The notes under the pieces were generated by a model. The model saw only the letters and a list, made by a program, of their open reading frames with translations, did not search any database and was not told the origin of the DNA. The position numbers and the translations under genes were made by a program. From CAIWHR01 sp963773195 (GTDB lineage: Bacteria; Pseudomonadota; Gammaproteobacteria; Burkholderiales; Casimicrobiaceae), in assembly GCA_963773195.1 (NCBI GenBank), contig CAVZAE010000005.1, positions 124,001 through 188,000 of the forward strand: 64,000 nt of DNA, read 5' to 3'. Shown in pieces: positions 56,294 through 64,000 of the stretch; the stretch's first letter is position 1; each line of letters opens with the position of its first letter.

Positions 56294-57193
56294 ATGGACC
56301 TGAAGCAACTCGAATACTTCGTCGCCGTCGTCGACCTCGGCGGCTTCTCGCGCGCGGCCCGGCTGCTCGGCGTCGCGCAGCCGGCGATCAGCCGACAAGT
56401 CCGGGGCCTCGAGGTCGAGTTGCGGCAGAACCTGCTCGTGCGCAACGGACGCGGCGCCGCGCCTACCGAGGCCGGCCAGCGGCTGCTTGCACACGCGCGC
56501 GGAATCCTCCAGCAGGTCGAGCGCGCGCGCGCCGAGGTCGACGAAATCAAGGGCGCGCCTGTCGGACACATCGTCGTCGGGCTGCCCCCCACGCTCGCGC
56601 GGCTGCTCACGGCCCCCATCGTCCGCGAGTTCCGCCGCCGGTTCCCGCGCGCGACGCTGGCGATCGTCGAGGGGTTATCGTCGTCGCTGCATGAGTGGCT
56701 GCAGGTCGGGCGCATCGACGTCGGCCTGCTCTACAACCCTGCGCCCTCACCCGCCGTCGACGCGCGCCCATTGCTCGACGAGCCGCTCTGCTTCGTCGCC
56801 CGGCGCGAAAAGGCCGCACGTGCCCGGCCGATGCCGCTCGCGGAATTGCCGCAGCATCCGCTCATCATCCCGAGCCGGCCGAACGCGATCCGCATGCTGG
56901 TCGAAACACGCCTCGCCCAACTCGGCCAGAAGCCGCAGGTCGCGATGGAGATCGACGCGGTGTCGGCGATCCTCGAGCTCGTCGCCGAGGGTCACGGCTT
57001 CGCTGTCCTGTCCGCGCGCGCGCTCGAGGGCGCCGACGTCGCCCGCAAGCTCGTCGCGCGACCCATCGTGAAGCCGCGGATCGCAAGCACGCTCGCGATC
57101 GCCGTCTCCGCGCAGCGGCCGTCGACTCCGCTCCAGCAGGCGACGGTCTCGCTGGTCGAGAGCATCGCCAAGGTCACGATCGCCGGTGGCTGA
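56294..57193 (+). CDS. LysR-family regulator, probably of the lig cluster
   Basis: 299-residue LysR-type regulator. The winged helix-turn-helix is 'MDLKQLEYFVAVVDLGGFSR' and 'LGVAQPAISRQVRGLEVEL'; the C-terminal part is a two-lobed effector-binding domain. I chose the ATG at 56294, where LysR proteins normally begin; a GTG at 56282 adds four residues. Its place beside the lig genes and the shared 26-bp elements make it the likely activator, with a pathway intermediate as effector. Confidence 0.85.
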   Translation: MDLKQLEYFVAVVDLGGFSRAARLLGVAQPAISRQVRGLEVELRQNLLVRNGRGAAPTEAGQRLLAHARGILQQVERARAEVDEIKGAPVGHIVVGLPPTLARLLTAPIVREFRRRFPRATLAIVEGLSSSLHEWLQVGRIDVGLLYNPAPSPAVDARPLLDEPLCFVARREKAARARPMPLAELPQHPLIIPSRPNAIRMLVETRLAQLGQKPQVAMEIDAVSAILELVAEGHGFAVLSARALEGADVARKLVARPIVKPRIASTLAIAVSAQRPSTPLQQATVSLVESIAKVTIAGG

Positions 57194-57273
57194 TCGGCAG
57201 GCGCCGGGGCCGCCGGATTGCGTCCCGGCGCGCTCGCCGGATAATCCGGGTCGTCCCGCAGCGGAGTCTTGTC

Positions 57274-58193
57274 ATGAGCCACGCCACGAGTCTCGATGAT
57301 CGCCGTCTCGCCGTGATCGGATTCGGCGAGGCCGGACGCATTCTTGCCGCCGGCCTGGCGGCGTCGGGACGCTTCGACGTTTCGGCGTACGACATCCTCG
57401 TCCACGATCCCACGACGCGCGAATCGATGCTCGCGGCTGCCGCCGAGCGCCGAGTGACTATCGTTGATTCCCACCGTGCCGCCATCGCCGGCGCGCAAAT
57501 CGTAGTGTCAGCGGTCACCGCCGGGTCGTCGATCGACGTTGTCCGCGAAGCGGCGTCGTGCGTCGCCCCCGGCCAGATCTTCGCCGACATCAACTCCGTG
57601 TCTCCCGGCACCAAGCGCGCGAGCGCGAAGCTGATCGACGATGCGGGCGGCCGCTACGTCGATGTCGCGGTGATGGCGCCGGTACCGCCGTACGGGCTCA
57701 AAGTTCCGATACTGCTCGGCGGCGCCGCGGCCCGCGATCTCGCCGCCCTCTCGCGCCCGTGGGGATGAATCTCGAGGTCGTCGCCGACGATGTCGGCACT
57801 GCGTCGGCGATCAAGATGTGCCGGAGCGTGATGATCAAGGGCATCGAGGCGCTCGTCGTCGAGTGCATGCTCGGCGCGCGGCGCTACGGCGTCGAGGACC
57901 GCGTGCTCGCCTCCCTCGAGGAGACGTTTCCGCAGATGGGTTGGGACAAGCGCGCCGATTACCTCGTGAGTCGGGTCGTCGTGCACGGGCGGCGCCGGGC
58001 GGCGGAAATGCGCGAGGTCGCAACGACGCTGCGCGAAGCGGGCATCCTCCCGCTGATGGCGAGCGCGACGGCGCAGTGCCAGGATCGGATCGCCGACCTG
58101 GCCGGCCCCGCCGCGCGCGCAAGCGCCGCACGCAAGGACTTCTCGTGGCGGAGCTTCGCCGACAGCGTCACCGCGACGACGGAGGTCGCGTAG
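57274..58193 (+). CDS. NAD(P)-binding oxidoreductase, DUF1932 type (single-base deletion)
   Basis: About 306-residue protein related to 6-phosphogluconate and 3-hydroxyisobutyrate dehydrogenases. Rossmann start 'LAVIGFGEAGRILAAGLA', 'FADINSVSPGTKRA' and 'VAVMAPVPPYGLKVPILLGG'; the C-terminal DUF1932 half has 'SAIKMCRSVMIKGIEALVVE'. The frame breaks near 57750, where one base appears missing; adding it gives 'APVGMNLEVVADDVGTAS'. It is 80 bp downstream of the LysR gene on the same strand. Substrate unknown. Confidence 0.8.
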
Positions 58194-58263
58194 CGCCATG
58201 CCCGCTCCCGCGTGGGTCTCGACCGAGCGCTGCGCGGTATCCTGAACCGGGCGGCGTTCGGCC

Positions 58264-59025
58264 TCACTCGCGCGCGACGAGCGCCGAACGAAATTGCGCG
58301 AGCTCGGCGGACTCGGCATCGGAGATTGCAATGTACGCCATGCCGCCATGGGTCCAGCGCAGGAGCTGGAACCCCTGTCGCGATTCGGGCGACGGGCCGG
58401 AGTTCGCGGCACCCGCCGGCGCGGGGAGCACATAGAGGTTGATGGTGTGCTGGTGCCGGCCGTAGACGAGCGCCGCGACCGGGCGATGCTCGACATAGTC
58501 GACGCGTCCGCCTTCGAGAGGAAAGCCCTGGTCGGCAAGGTCGTGCACGGGCGGCGAATAGTCGAGCTTGCCCGCGAACCAGGGCTTGACGGTGTGCCGA
58601 TCGGACGAGGCGACATCGACGGGACGACCGGACATGAGCGAGCGGACATGACTCGCGACAATGTCGTCGACGACGAGATCGTCGGACAGCGGCCGTGTCA
58701 CAAATATCCCGATCACGAGCGCGATGGCCAGCGCCGAGGCCAATGCGCTGCCCAGCGCAAGCCGCTGCCACGATCGGACCACGGCATTCGGCTCTTGCCG
58801 CGGCAATGCCGGAAGTGCGGCGCGCACGCGCGCTTCGAGCGCTTCCGAAGCCTGGTACCGCGTCGCTTCCGACCGCACCGTGCGCTGGAGGGAGACGAGC
58901 GCCGCGTACGTGGCGGCGCAGTCCGCGCAGGTTTCGAGATGGCGCGTGACGTCGAGCGCTTCGCGACCGCGAAGCTCACCATCGAGGTGTGCCGCGAGCA
59001 ATTCCCGTGCGTCGCTACACTCCAT
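58264..59025 (-). CDS. Zinc-binding anti-sigma factor
   Basis: 253-residue membrane anti-sigma factor. The N-terminal ZAS domain has His29, Cys33 and Cys36 in 'HLETCADC', with a Cys near the start (Cys3) as a possible fourth ligand. One membrane span follows at about residues 88-112, then a periplasmic domain of ~140 residues. It overlaps the ECF sigma gene by 11 bp, so the two are made together. The zinc site suggests release of sigma by oxidants. Confidence 0.82.
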   Translation of the reverse strand: MECSDARELLAAHLDGELRGREALDVTRHLETCADCAATYAALVSLQRTVRSEATRYQASEALEARVRAALPALPRQEPNAVVRSWQRLALGSALASALAIALVIGIFVTRPLSDDLVVDDIVASHVRSLMSGRPVDVASSDRHTVKPWFAGKLDYSPPVHDLADQGFPLEGGRVDYVEHRPVAALVYGRHQHTINLYVLPAPAGAANSGPSPESRQGFQLLRWTHGGMAYIAISDAESAELAQFRSALVARE

Positions 59026-59563
59026 CTTCGACTCCGGATTCTGCCTGCGCGAGATACGTGAGCATCAACCGTCGACCCCGAGCGAGCCGCGACATGACGG
59101 TTCCGATCGGCACCTGTGCGACCTGGGCGATCTCGCGATAGGACAGGTCCTCGAGGTCACGGAGTACAACCGCCTCGCGAAAGGGTACGGGCAGCTTCGC
59201 GAGCGCAGCATCGATTCTCTCGCGCAACTCGGCACGTTCGAAGAGCGCCTCCGGGCTTGCGAGCCCGGCGGCGAGCGGTGCTGCGTCGACTCCACCGTGC
59301 AGTTCCTCTTCATAAGCCTCCTCGGCGTCGCCTCTGCGGTTACGGCGAAGCCAATCGTTGCAGCTGTTGCGAACGATCGCGAGCAGCCACGGGCGCCCAC
59401 TGTCGCCGCGAAAGCCATCGAACGCGCGGAAAGCGCGAAGACAGGCGTCCTGGACGATGTCCTCCGCGTCGGTATCGCTGCGCGAGAGCCACCGTGCCAG
59501 GTTGTAGGCCGCATCCAGATGCGAGAGCACGATTTCCCGGAAGCGCTTCGTCTGCTCGGTCAA
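59015..59563 (-). CDS. ECF-family RNA polymerase sigma factor
   Basis: 182-residue ECF sigma factor with only regions 2 and 4. Region 2 includes 'DTDAEDIVQDACLRAFRAFD'; region 4 is 'LPVPFREAVVLRDLEDLSYR' and 'EIAQVAQVPIGTVMSRLARG'. The start at 59563 is a TTG preceded by a GGGGAG. It probably controls its own operon and the divergent phosphoesterase-cupredoxin genes. Confidence 0.88.
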   Translation of the reverse strand: MTEQTKRFREIVLSHLDAAYNLARWLSRSDTDAEDIVQDACLRAFRAFDGFRGDSGRPWLLAIVRNSCNDWLRRNRRGDAEEAYEEELHGGVDAAPLAAGLASPEALFERAELRERIDAALAKLPVPFREAVVLRDLEDLSYREIAQVAQVPIGTVMSRLARGRRLMLTYLAQAESGVEDGV

Positions 59564-59589
59564 AGGCTCCCCCCGCGCCCCCTGTCCCT

Positions 59590-59617
59590 ATTACCGCCGA
59601 TCCCGCTGTTTTATTCC
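59590..59617 (-). promoter_or_regulatory. ECF-type promoter towards the sigma gene
   Basis: On the minus strand GGGAATAA (59618-59611) is followed about 16 bp later by GGTAAT (59595-59590). It mirrors the stronger element on the plus strand 20 bp away. The -10 match is less convincing. Confidence 0.45.
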
Positions 59618-59639
59618 CGCGCGGTGAGGGACGGACCGC

Positions 59640-59668
59640 GGGAATATCGGCGCCTCACGAACCGTCAT
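59640..59668 (+). promoter_or_regulatory. ECF-type promoter towards the phosphoesterase and cupredoxin
   Basis: GGGAATAT at 59640-59647 and CGTCAT at 59663-59668 are 16 bp apart (measured from GGAATA), the arrangement of many ECF promoters. The start codon of the next gene lies 39 bp further on. The two GGGAATA elements form an inverted pair around 59628. Confidence 0.6.
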
Positions 59669-59707
59669 GCAGGTATCGACGGTTCCCATTCCAACCCGGA
59701 GGTGCGC

Positions 59708-60589
59708 ATGAAACGATCGTTCGATCGCAGGGATTTCCTGAAGTTCGCCGGTGTCGGCGGTCTCGTCTTCGCCTCGGGGCTCGGCACCCGCGCGCGGGCC
59801 GCAGGCAACGATTTCTATTTCGTCCAGCTGTCGGATTGCCACTGGGGCTTCGAGGGGCCGCCCAACCCCGACGCCAAGGGGACGCTCCCCAAGGCCGTGG
59901 CCGCGGTGAACGCGCTGCCGGAGCCGCCGGATTTCGTCGTGTTCACCGGCGACCTGACACATATCACCGAGGACGCGCGCGAACGGCGACGCCGGCTCGC
60001 GGAGTTCAAGGACATCGTCTCCGACCTCAAGGTCAAGGACGTCCGCTTCATGCCGGGTGAGCACGACGCGTCGCTGGACCAGGGGAAAGCCTACCGTGAG
60101 TCCTTCGGCGACACGCACTACACGTTCGATCACAAGGGCGTCCATTTCATCGTTGTCGACAACGTCTCCGACCCTCGCGCGCTGATCGGCGACGATCAGC
60201 TGCAATGGCTCGCTGCAGACTTGGCGAAGCAGTCGCCGGATGCCGACATCGTCGTGTTCACGCATCGGCCGCTGTTCGACCTCTACCCGCAATGGGATTG
60301 GGCGACGCGCGACGGCGCGAAGGCGATCGACCTGCTCGTGCCTCACCGGAACGTCACGGTCTTCTACGGCCACATCCATCAGGAGAACCACCGGATGACC
60401 GATCACATCGCGCACCATTCGGCGAAGTCGCTCATGTTTCCGCTGCCCGCACCGGGATCGCAGCCGAAGCGCGAGCCGGTGCCATGGGATCCGGCGCAGC
60501 CGTACCGCGGGCTCGGTTTCCGCAACGTCGAGGCCGAAGTGGCGAAGAACGAGTTCGACATCACCGAGTTTCCGGTACAGAAAGCATAG
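59708..60589 (+). CDS. Tat-exported calcineurin-like phosphoesterase
   Basis: 293-residue protein with a twin-arginine leader (RRDFLKFAGVGG, ending 'TRARAAG'), then the metal-binding motifs 'LSDCHWG', 'FTGDLTHI', 'PGEHDASL', 'VFTHRPLF' and 'YGHIHQEN'. It should be a periplasmic phosphatase or nuclease. A GGAGGT site precedes the ATG at 59708. It is four bases from the cupredoxin gene, so they form an operon, likely under ECF control. Confidence 0.86.
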   Translation: MKRSFDRRDFLKFAGVGGLVFASGLGTRARAAGNDFYFVQLSDCHWGFEGPPNPDAKGTLPKAVAAVNALPEPPDFVVFTGDLTHITEDARERRRRLAEFKDIVSDLKVKDVRFMPGEHDASLDQGKAYRESFGDTHYTFDHKGVHFIVVDNVSDPRALIGDDQLQWLAADLAKQSPDADIVVFTHRPLFDLYPQWDWATRDGAKAIDLLVPHRNVTVFYGHIHQENHRMTDHIAHHSAKSLMFPLPAPGSQPKREPVPWDPAQPYRGLGFRNVEAEVAKNEFDITEFPVQKA

Positions 60590-60593
60590 TGCC

Positions 60594-60962
60594 ATGACCC
60601 GACGCAGTCTCTCCCTGGTCGCGCTGGCCAGTGTAGCCCTGATTGCCATCATCACGACGGCCGCGCACGTCGCCGCGGCGCCGCCCGAGACCGTGATCAA
60701 AGTCGTCGCCAAGCGCTTCGACTACACGCCCGGCGCGATCCAGCTCAAGAAAGGCGTTCCGGTCGTGATCGAGCTCACGACCCAGGACGTCGTGATGGGA
60801 TTCAGCGCGCCCGACTTCGGCGTGCGCGCCGACATCCTCCCCGAAAAAGTCGCTCGGGTCCGCATCGTTCCCGACAAGACCGGGACGTTCACGTTCGTCT
60901 GCGATATCTTCTGCGGCGCGGGTCACGAGGAGATGGAGGGCACCATCGTCGTGTCCGATTGA
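60594..60962 (+). CDS. Secreted cupredoxin with CuA-like motif
   Basis: 122-residue protein with a signal peptide and a single cupredoxin domain similar to cytochrome oxidase subunit II. 'CDIFCGAGHEEM' has the CuA spacing C-x3-C-x3-H-x2-M. The upstream His of CuA is replaced: 'DVVMGFSAP' has Met where oxidase subunits have His. It may carry copper in a modified site or act in periplasmic redox or copper handling. It follows the phosphoesterase gene at once. Confidence 0.82.
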   Translation: MTRRSLSLVALASVALIAIITTAAHVAAAPPETVIKVVAKRFDYTPGAIQLKKGVPVVIELTTQDVVMGFSAPDFGVRADILPEKVARVRIVPDKTGTFTFVCDIFCGAGHEEMEGTIVVSD

Positions 60963-60967
60963 GCGAG

Positions 60968-61822
60968 CTAGCGAACGTCGATGGGCACGGGCCCGTGCCC
61001 TATCGCGGGCACGACCGGAGGCTGACCCGAGTCCTGCAGGATGCGCTGGCCCTCGGCGGAAAGGAGGAAGGCGACGAACGCCAGTGCCTCCTGCGGATTC
61101 TTCGCAGTGGCGGGAACGGTCGCGGCGTTACGGATCGCCTCGCTCATGTTGACGGTGGCCGGAAAGCGCACCGCGTCGACGTCGTTGCGCGCCGCGACAG
61201 CCGCCGAGTAGTAGACGATGCCTGCGTCCGCACGGTCCTCGCGCACGGCCGCGACGACATCGGCAACGCCTGCCGGCTTCGCCGGATCGGCGATCGCACG
61301 GTCGATGATCGGTTGCGCCAGCTCAGGCTTCCCTTCCTGCGCGGCCGCGCGCATCACAAACTCGATCGTGCGGTTGGTCGCGAGATCCTTTTCCCCCGTG
61401 ACGCGCGCAAGCTTGACGTCGGGGCGCGCCAGGTCTGCGATCTGCCGGATTACGAGGGGATTGCCTCTCTTCGTGATGACAGTCATCTCGTTAGCCGAAA
61501 ACACGACGTACCACGCCGTCGCGTCCGTCTCCGTGCCCGCCACTTTCTTCCCGATCAGATCCTGCTCGATGACCGCGGGCGACGAGGACGCGAACACATC
61601 GCAAGTCTCGCCCTTCAGGATCCGTGCGGCGAGGTCGCGCGAGATACCGGGGATCAGTTTGATCGTGACGTCGGGGTGCTGCGCTTCGAAGGTCGTCTTG
61701 AGTGCGCGCATCGGCCCCGCGAGCGAATCGGCGTGAAGAATCGTGAGCGGGGCTGCGCTCGCGGCCGCGAACGGCACGACGGCCATCGCGATCAACGTAA
61801 ACATCCGGTGCCGGCCTCGCAT
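60968..61822 (-). CDS. Molybdate/tungstate-type ABC substrate-binding protein
   Basis: 284-residue binding protein with a signal peptide ('MAVVPFAAASA'), then 'LTILHADSLAGPMRALKTTFE' in the ModA/WtpA style, 'CDVFASSSPAVIEQDLIG' and 'DAGIVYYSAAVA'. The family binds molybdate, tungstate or related oxyanions. No permease or ATPase lies nearby in the window. The ATG at 61822 follows an excellent GGAGGT site. It converges with the cupredoxin gene. Confidence 0.82.
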   Translation of the reverse strand: MRGRHRMFTLIAMAVVPFAAASAAPLTILHADSLAGPMRALKTTFEAQHPDVTIKLIPGISRDLAARILKGETCDVFASSSPAVIEQDLIGKKVAGTETDATAWYVVFSANEMTVITKRGNPLVIRQIADLARPDVKLARVTGEKDLATNRTIEFVMRAAAQEGKPELAQPIIDRAIADPAKPAGVADVVAAVREDRADAGIVYYSAAVAARNDVDAVRFPATVNMSEAIRNAATVPATAKNPQEALAFVAFLLSAEGQRILQDSGQPPVVPAIGHGPVPIDVR

Positions 61823-61862
61823 GGGACCTCCTCGTGGGGGTCGCTTCGGCGAGGCGTACCGA

Positions 61863-64000
61863 TCACACGCCGCGCGCATCGAGCGCGGGATCGAGCGCGC
61901 GGGCAAGCACGCGCACCGCGTGCATCGCCTCGCGGCGGCCTGTCGCTGCCGTGCCGTCCGCGATCTGGTGTCGGCAACTGGTGCCGTCGGCGACGATCAG
62001 CGTATCCGCGCCGGCGTTGCGCACAGCGGGCAAGAGTGCGAGCTCGGCCATTTTCATCGAGACATCGTAGTGCGCTGCCTCATAGCCGAAGCTGCCGGCC
62101 ATGCCGCAGCAGCTCGATTCGACAACGTCGACGGCGAGCTCAGGGATCAGGCGCAGAACTTCGGCGGTCGGCGCGAACGCATCGAACGCTTTCTGGTGGC
62201 AGTGGCCGTGGAGGAGCGCGCGCTTCTCCGGGAGCGCGACGAGCGGCAGGCGCAACGCGCCCGCCCGCTGTTCGCGCGCGAGATATTCGTCGACCAGGAG
62301 CGCCCGAGCGGCCAGGCGGCGCGCCGGCTCGCCCAGCCCCAGCGCGAGGAATTCGTCGCGCAGCCCCAGGAGGCACGACGGCTCGAGCCCGACCACGTGC
62401 GCGCCGCGCTCGACGTGCGGTGACAGCGCCGCAACGACCCGCCGCGCTTCGCGCTTCGCCTCGTCGACCAGGCCGGCCGCGAGGAACGTGCGGCCGCAAC
62501 AGAGAGGCCGTCCCCGATCGGCGTCGTCCGCTGCGGGACGCGCGATCGCGACTTTGCGCCCCGCCGCCGCGAGCACCGCGAGCGCCGCGTGCGCGTTCTC
62601 CGGCTCGAAGTATTCGGTGAACGTATCGACGAACAGCACCACGTCGGCGGCCGCGTTGTCGCGCTCGCGCTGCGTCCGCAAAAAAGTGTCGCGGCGAAAG
62701 TGTGGCAGCGAGCGTCTCGCAGACAACCCCCACCACGCTTCCGACAGTCGCGCCGCGCCGGGCAATCGTTCGCGCAGATTGGCGATTGCCGGCCATCGGG
62801 CGGCCCACGGCGCCCATCGCGGCAGGTTCGCGATGACCCGGTCCTTGAGTCCGATCCCATGCGCGCGCTGCCACTGATGGTTGAACTCGATCTTCATCCG
62901 CGCCATGTCGACGCCGGTGGGACAGTCGCGGCGGCAGCCCTTGCAGCTCACGCAGAGATCGAGCGCTTCGCGCACCGCAGGCGATGCGAAATCGCGGCCA
63001 AGCTGGCCCGTCAGCGCGAGGCGAAGCGTGTTTGCGCGGCCGCGCGTCAGGTGAACTTCGTCCCGCGTGACGCGATAGCTCGGGCACATCGTGCCGGCGT
63101 CGAACTTGCGGCAGTGGCCGTTGTTGTTGCACATCTCGACGGCCTTGCCGAAACCGCGCGCGGGATCGCCGCCAGTGCCGGGCGCCGAGAACTTATCGGC
63201 GACGGGATCGTAGTCGACGTTCCACGCGGACCAGTCGAGCGCGGTCTCGATCGGCAGCAGGCGATAGCCCGGTGGATAACGGAACAGCGTCCGCTCGTCC
63301 ATCAGCCGTGGTCGCACGATCTTGCCGGGATTCATGATCCCGTCCGGATCGAACAGCGTCTTGATCTCCTCGAACGCCCGTGTCAGGCGCGGCCCGAATT
63401 GCCACGCCACCCACTCGCTCCGCACGAGGCCGTCGCCATGCTCGCCCGAGTACGCGCCCTTGTATTCGCGTACGAGCGCACTCGCCTCCTCGGCGATCGC
63501 CCGCATCTTCGTGGCGCCGTCGCGCCGCATGTCGAGGATCGGCCGCACGTGCAGCGTGCCGACGGAGGCGTGCGCGTACCACGTGCCACGCGTGCCGTGT
63601 CTGCGGAAGATCTCAGTGAGGCGCGCGACGTAGTCGGGGAGGTGCTCGAGCGGCACCGCGCAGTCCTCGATGAACGACACCGGTTTGCCGTCGCCGCGCA
63701 GGCTCATCATGATGTTGAGGCCGGCCTTGCGCACGTCCCACAACGCCTTCTGCGCGCCCGCGTCGGTCAGCCAGACGACGCTTTCCGGCAATCCCAGATC
63801 GCCCATCAGTGCTGCGAGGCTGACGAGACGACGCCTCGGCCCATCGGCGCCTTCGCCAAAAAACTCGACAAGCAGGATAGCGTCCGGCTCGCCGACGAGC
63901 GCAGCGTCGATCACCGGCCGAAACGCCGGGTTGTCACGTGCGAGATCGATCATCGTCCGGTCGACCAGCTCCACCGCGGATGGACCGAGTCCCACGATGT
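61863..64000 (-). CDS. FAD-linked oxidoreductase with Fe-S and CCG domains, YdiJ-like (5' end outside window)
   Basis: The visible ~712 residues are the C-terminal part of a large GlcD-plus-GlpC fusion. First the FAD-oxidase cap, 'YSGEHGDGLVRSEW' and 'FDPDGIMNPGKIV'; then two 4Fe-4S clusters, 'CNNNGHCRKFDAGTMCPSY' and 'CVSCKGCRRDCPTG'; then two cysteine-rich CCG domains including 'SSCCGMAGSFGYEA'. Such enzymes oxidise D-2-hydroxyacids such as D-lactate or D-2-hydroxyglutarate and pass electrons to quinone. The gene continues beyond the right edge. Confidence 0.88.
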   Translation of the reverse strand, partial: IVGLGPSAVELVDRTMIDLARDNPAFRPVIDAALVGEPDAILLVEFFGEGADGPRRRLVSLAALMGDLGLPESVVWLTDAGAQKALWDVRKAGLNIMMSLRGDGKPVSFIEDCAVPLEHLPDYVARLTEIFRRHGTRGTWYAHASVGTLHVRPILDMRRDGATKMRAIAEEASALVREYKGAYSGEHGDGLVRSEWVAWQFGPRLTRAFEEIKTLFDPDGIMNPGKIVRPRLMDERTLFRYPPGYRLLPIETALDWSAWNVDYDPVADKFSAPGTGGDPARGFGKAVEMCNNNGHCRKFDAGTMCPSYRVTRDEVHLTRGRANTLRLALTGQLGRDFASPAVREALDLCVSCKGCRRDCPTGVDMARMKIEFNHQWQRAHGIGLKDRVIANLPRWAPWAARWPAIANLRERLPGAARLSEAWWGLSARRSLPHFRRDTFLRTQRERDNAAADVVLFVDTFTEYFEPENAHAALAVLAAAGRKVAIARPAADDADRGRPLCCGRTFLAAGLVDEAKREARRVVAALSPHVERGAHVVGLEPSCLLGLRDEFLALGLGEPARRLAARALLVDEYLAREQRAGALRLPLVALPEKRALLHGHCHQKAFDAFAPTAEVLRLIPELAVDVVESSCCGMAGSFGYEAAHYDVSMKMAELALLPAVRNAGADTLIVADGTSCRHQIADGTAATGRREAMHAVRVLARALDPALDARGV

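Overview
The window is about 64 kb of very GC-rich bacterial chromosome and looks betaproteobacterial, most likely Burkholderiales or a close relative. Supporting this are the yicC-gmk-rpoZ-spoT gene order, a PilG-H-I-J twitching chemotaxis operon, an archaic (Csu-type) chaperone-usher pilus, a giant DUF11 surface protein ending in an IPTL-CTERM-like tail, and a LigR-type protocatechuate 4,5-cleavage cluster. I saw no rRNA, tRNA, CRISPR array or complete insertion sequence.

Layout. 1-1.9 kb: pilG, pilH, pilI and the 5' end of pilJ. 2.2-14.1 kb: ilvA, then a phosphate-flavoured block (ppx, a YqeB-like protein, a frameshifted plcP-like phosphoesterase beside a lipid-type glycosyltransferase, and an operon of Ser/Thr kinase, PP2C phosphatase, dnaQ, ppk and sixA). 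14.3-18.7 kb: yicC, a four-copy 114-bp tandem repeat, gmk, rpoZ and spoT, then a diverged inverted copy of the same repeat. 18.9-23.1 kb: pilus genes. 23.3-25.4 kb: an MscS channel and grxD. 25.4-30.8 kb: a carbohydrate-type ABC importer with a 2-hydroxyacid dehydrogenase. 31-32.5 kb: a MetE-like protein and cspA. 32.5-41 kb: the giant repeat protein. 41.3-45 kb: an IS91-like transposase scrap, a patatin/POTRA/barrel protein and a DUF4105 membrane protein.

45-58 kb is a catabolic island. One long minus-strand run, ligK-ligI-ligA-ligB-ligC-ligJ-hydrolase-livK-livH-livM-livG-livF, encodes protocatechuate 4,5-cleavage plus a branched-chain-amino-acid-type importer. Next to it are a leaderless binding-protein-like gene, a divergent LysR regulator and an NAD(P)-binding oxidoreductase. 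Two near-identical 26-bp elements lie upstream of ligK and of the binding-protein/LysR pair and are good operator candidates. 58.2-61 kb is an ECF sigma/zinc anti-sigma pair divergent from a Tat-exported phosphoesterase and a cupredoxin, with ECF-type promoter elements between them. The window ends with a molybdate-type binding protein and a partial FAD/Fe-S oxidoreductase.

Many conserved genes, including the normally essential gmk, carry single-base indels, and ligB carries an in-frame amber codon. The indels cluster in a few genes, most are insertions, and long genes between them are clean. Residual assembly error is the simplest explanation, but some may be real decay. Read mapping would settle it and would decide whether ligB, ligK, plcP and the ABC permeases are functional.
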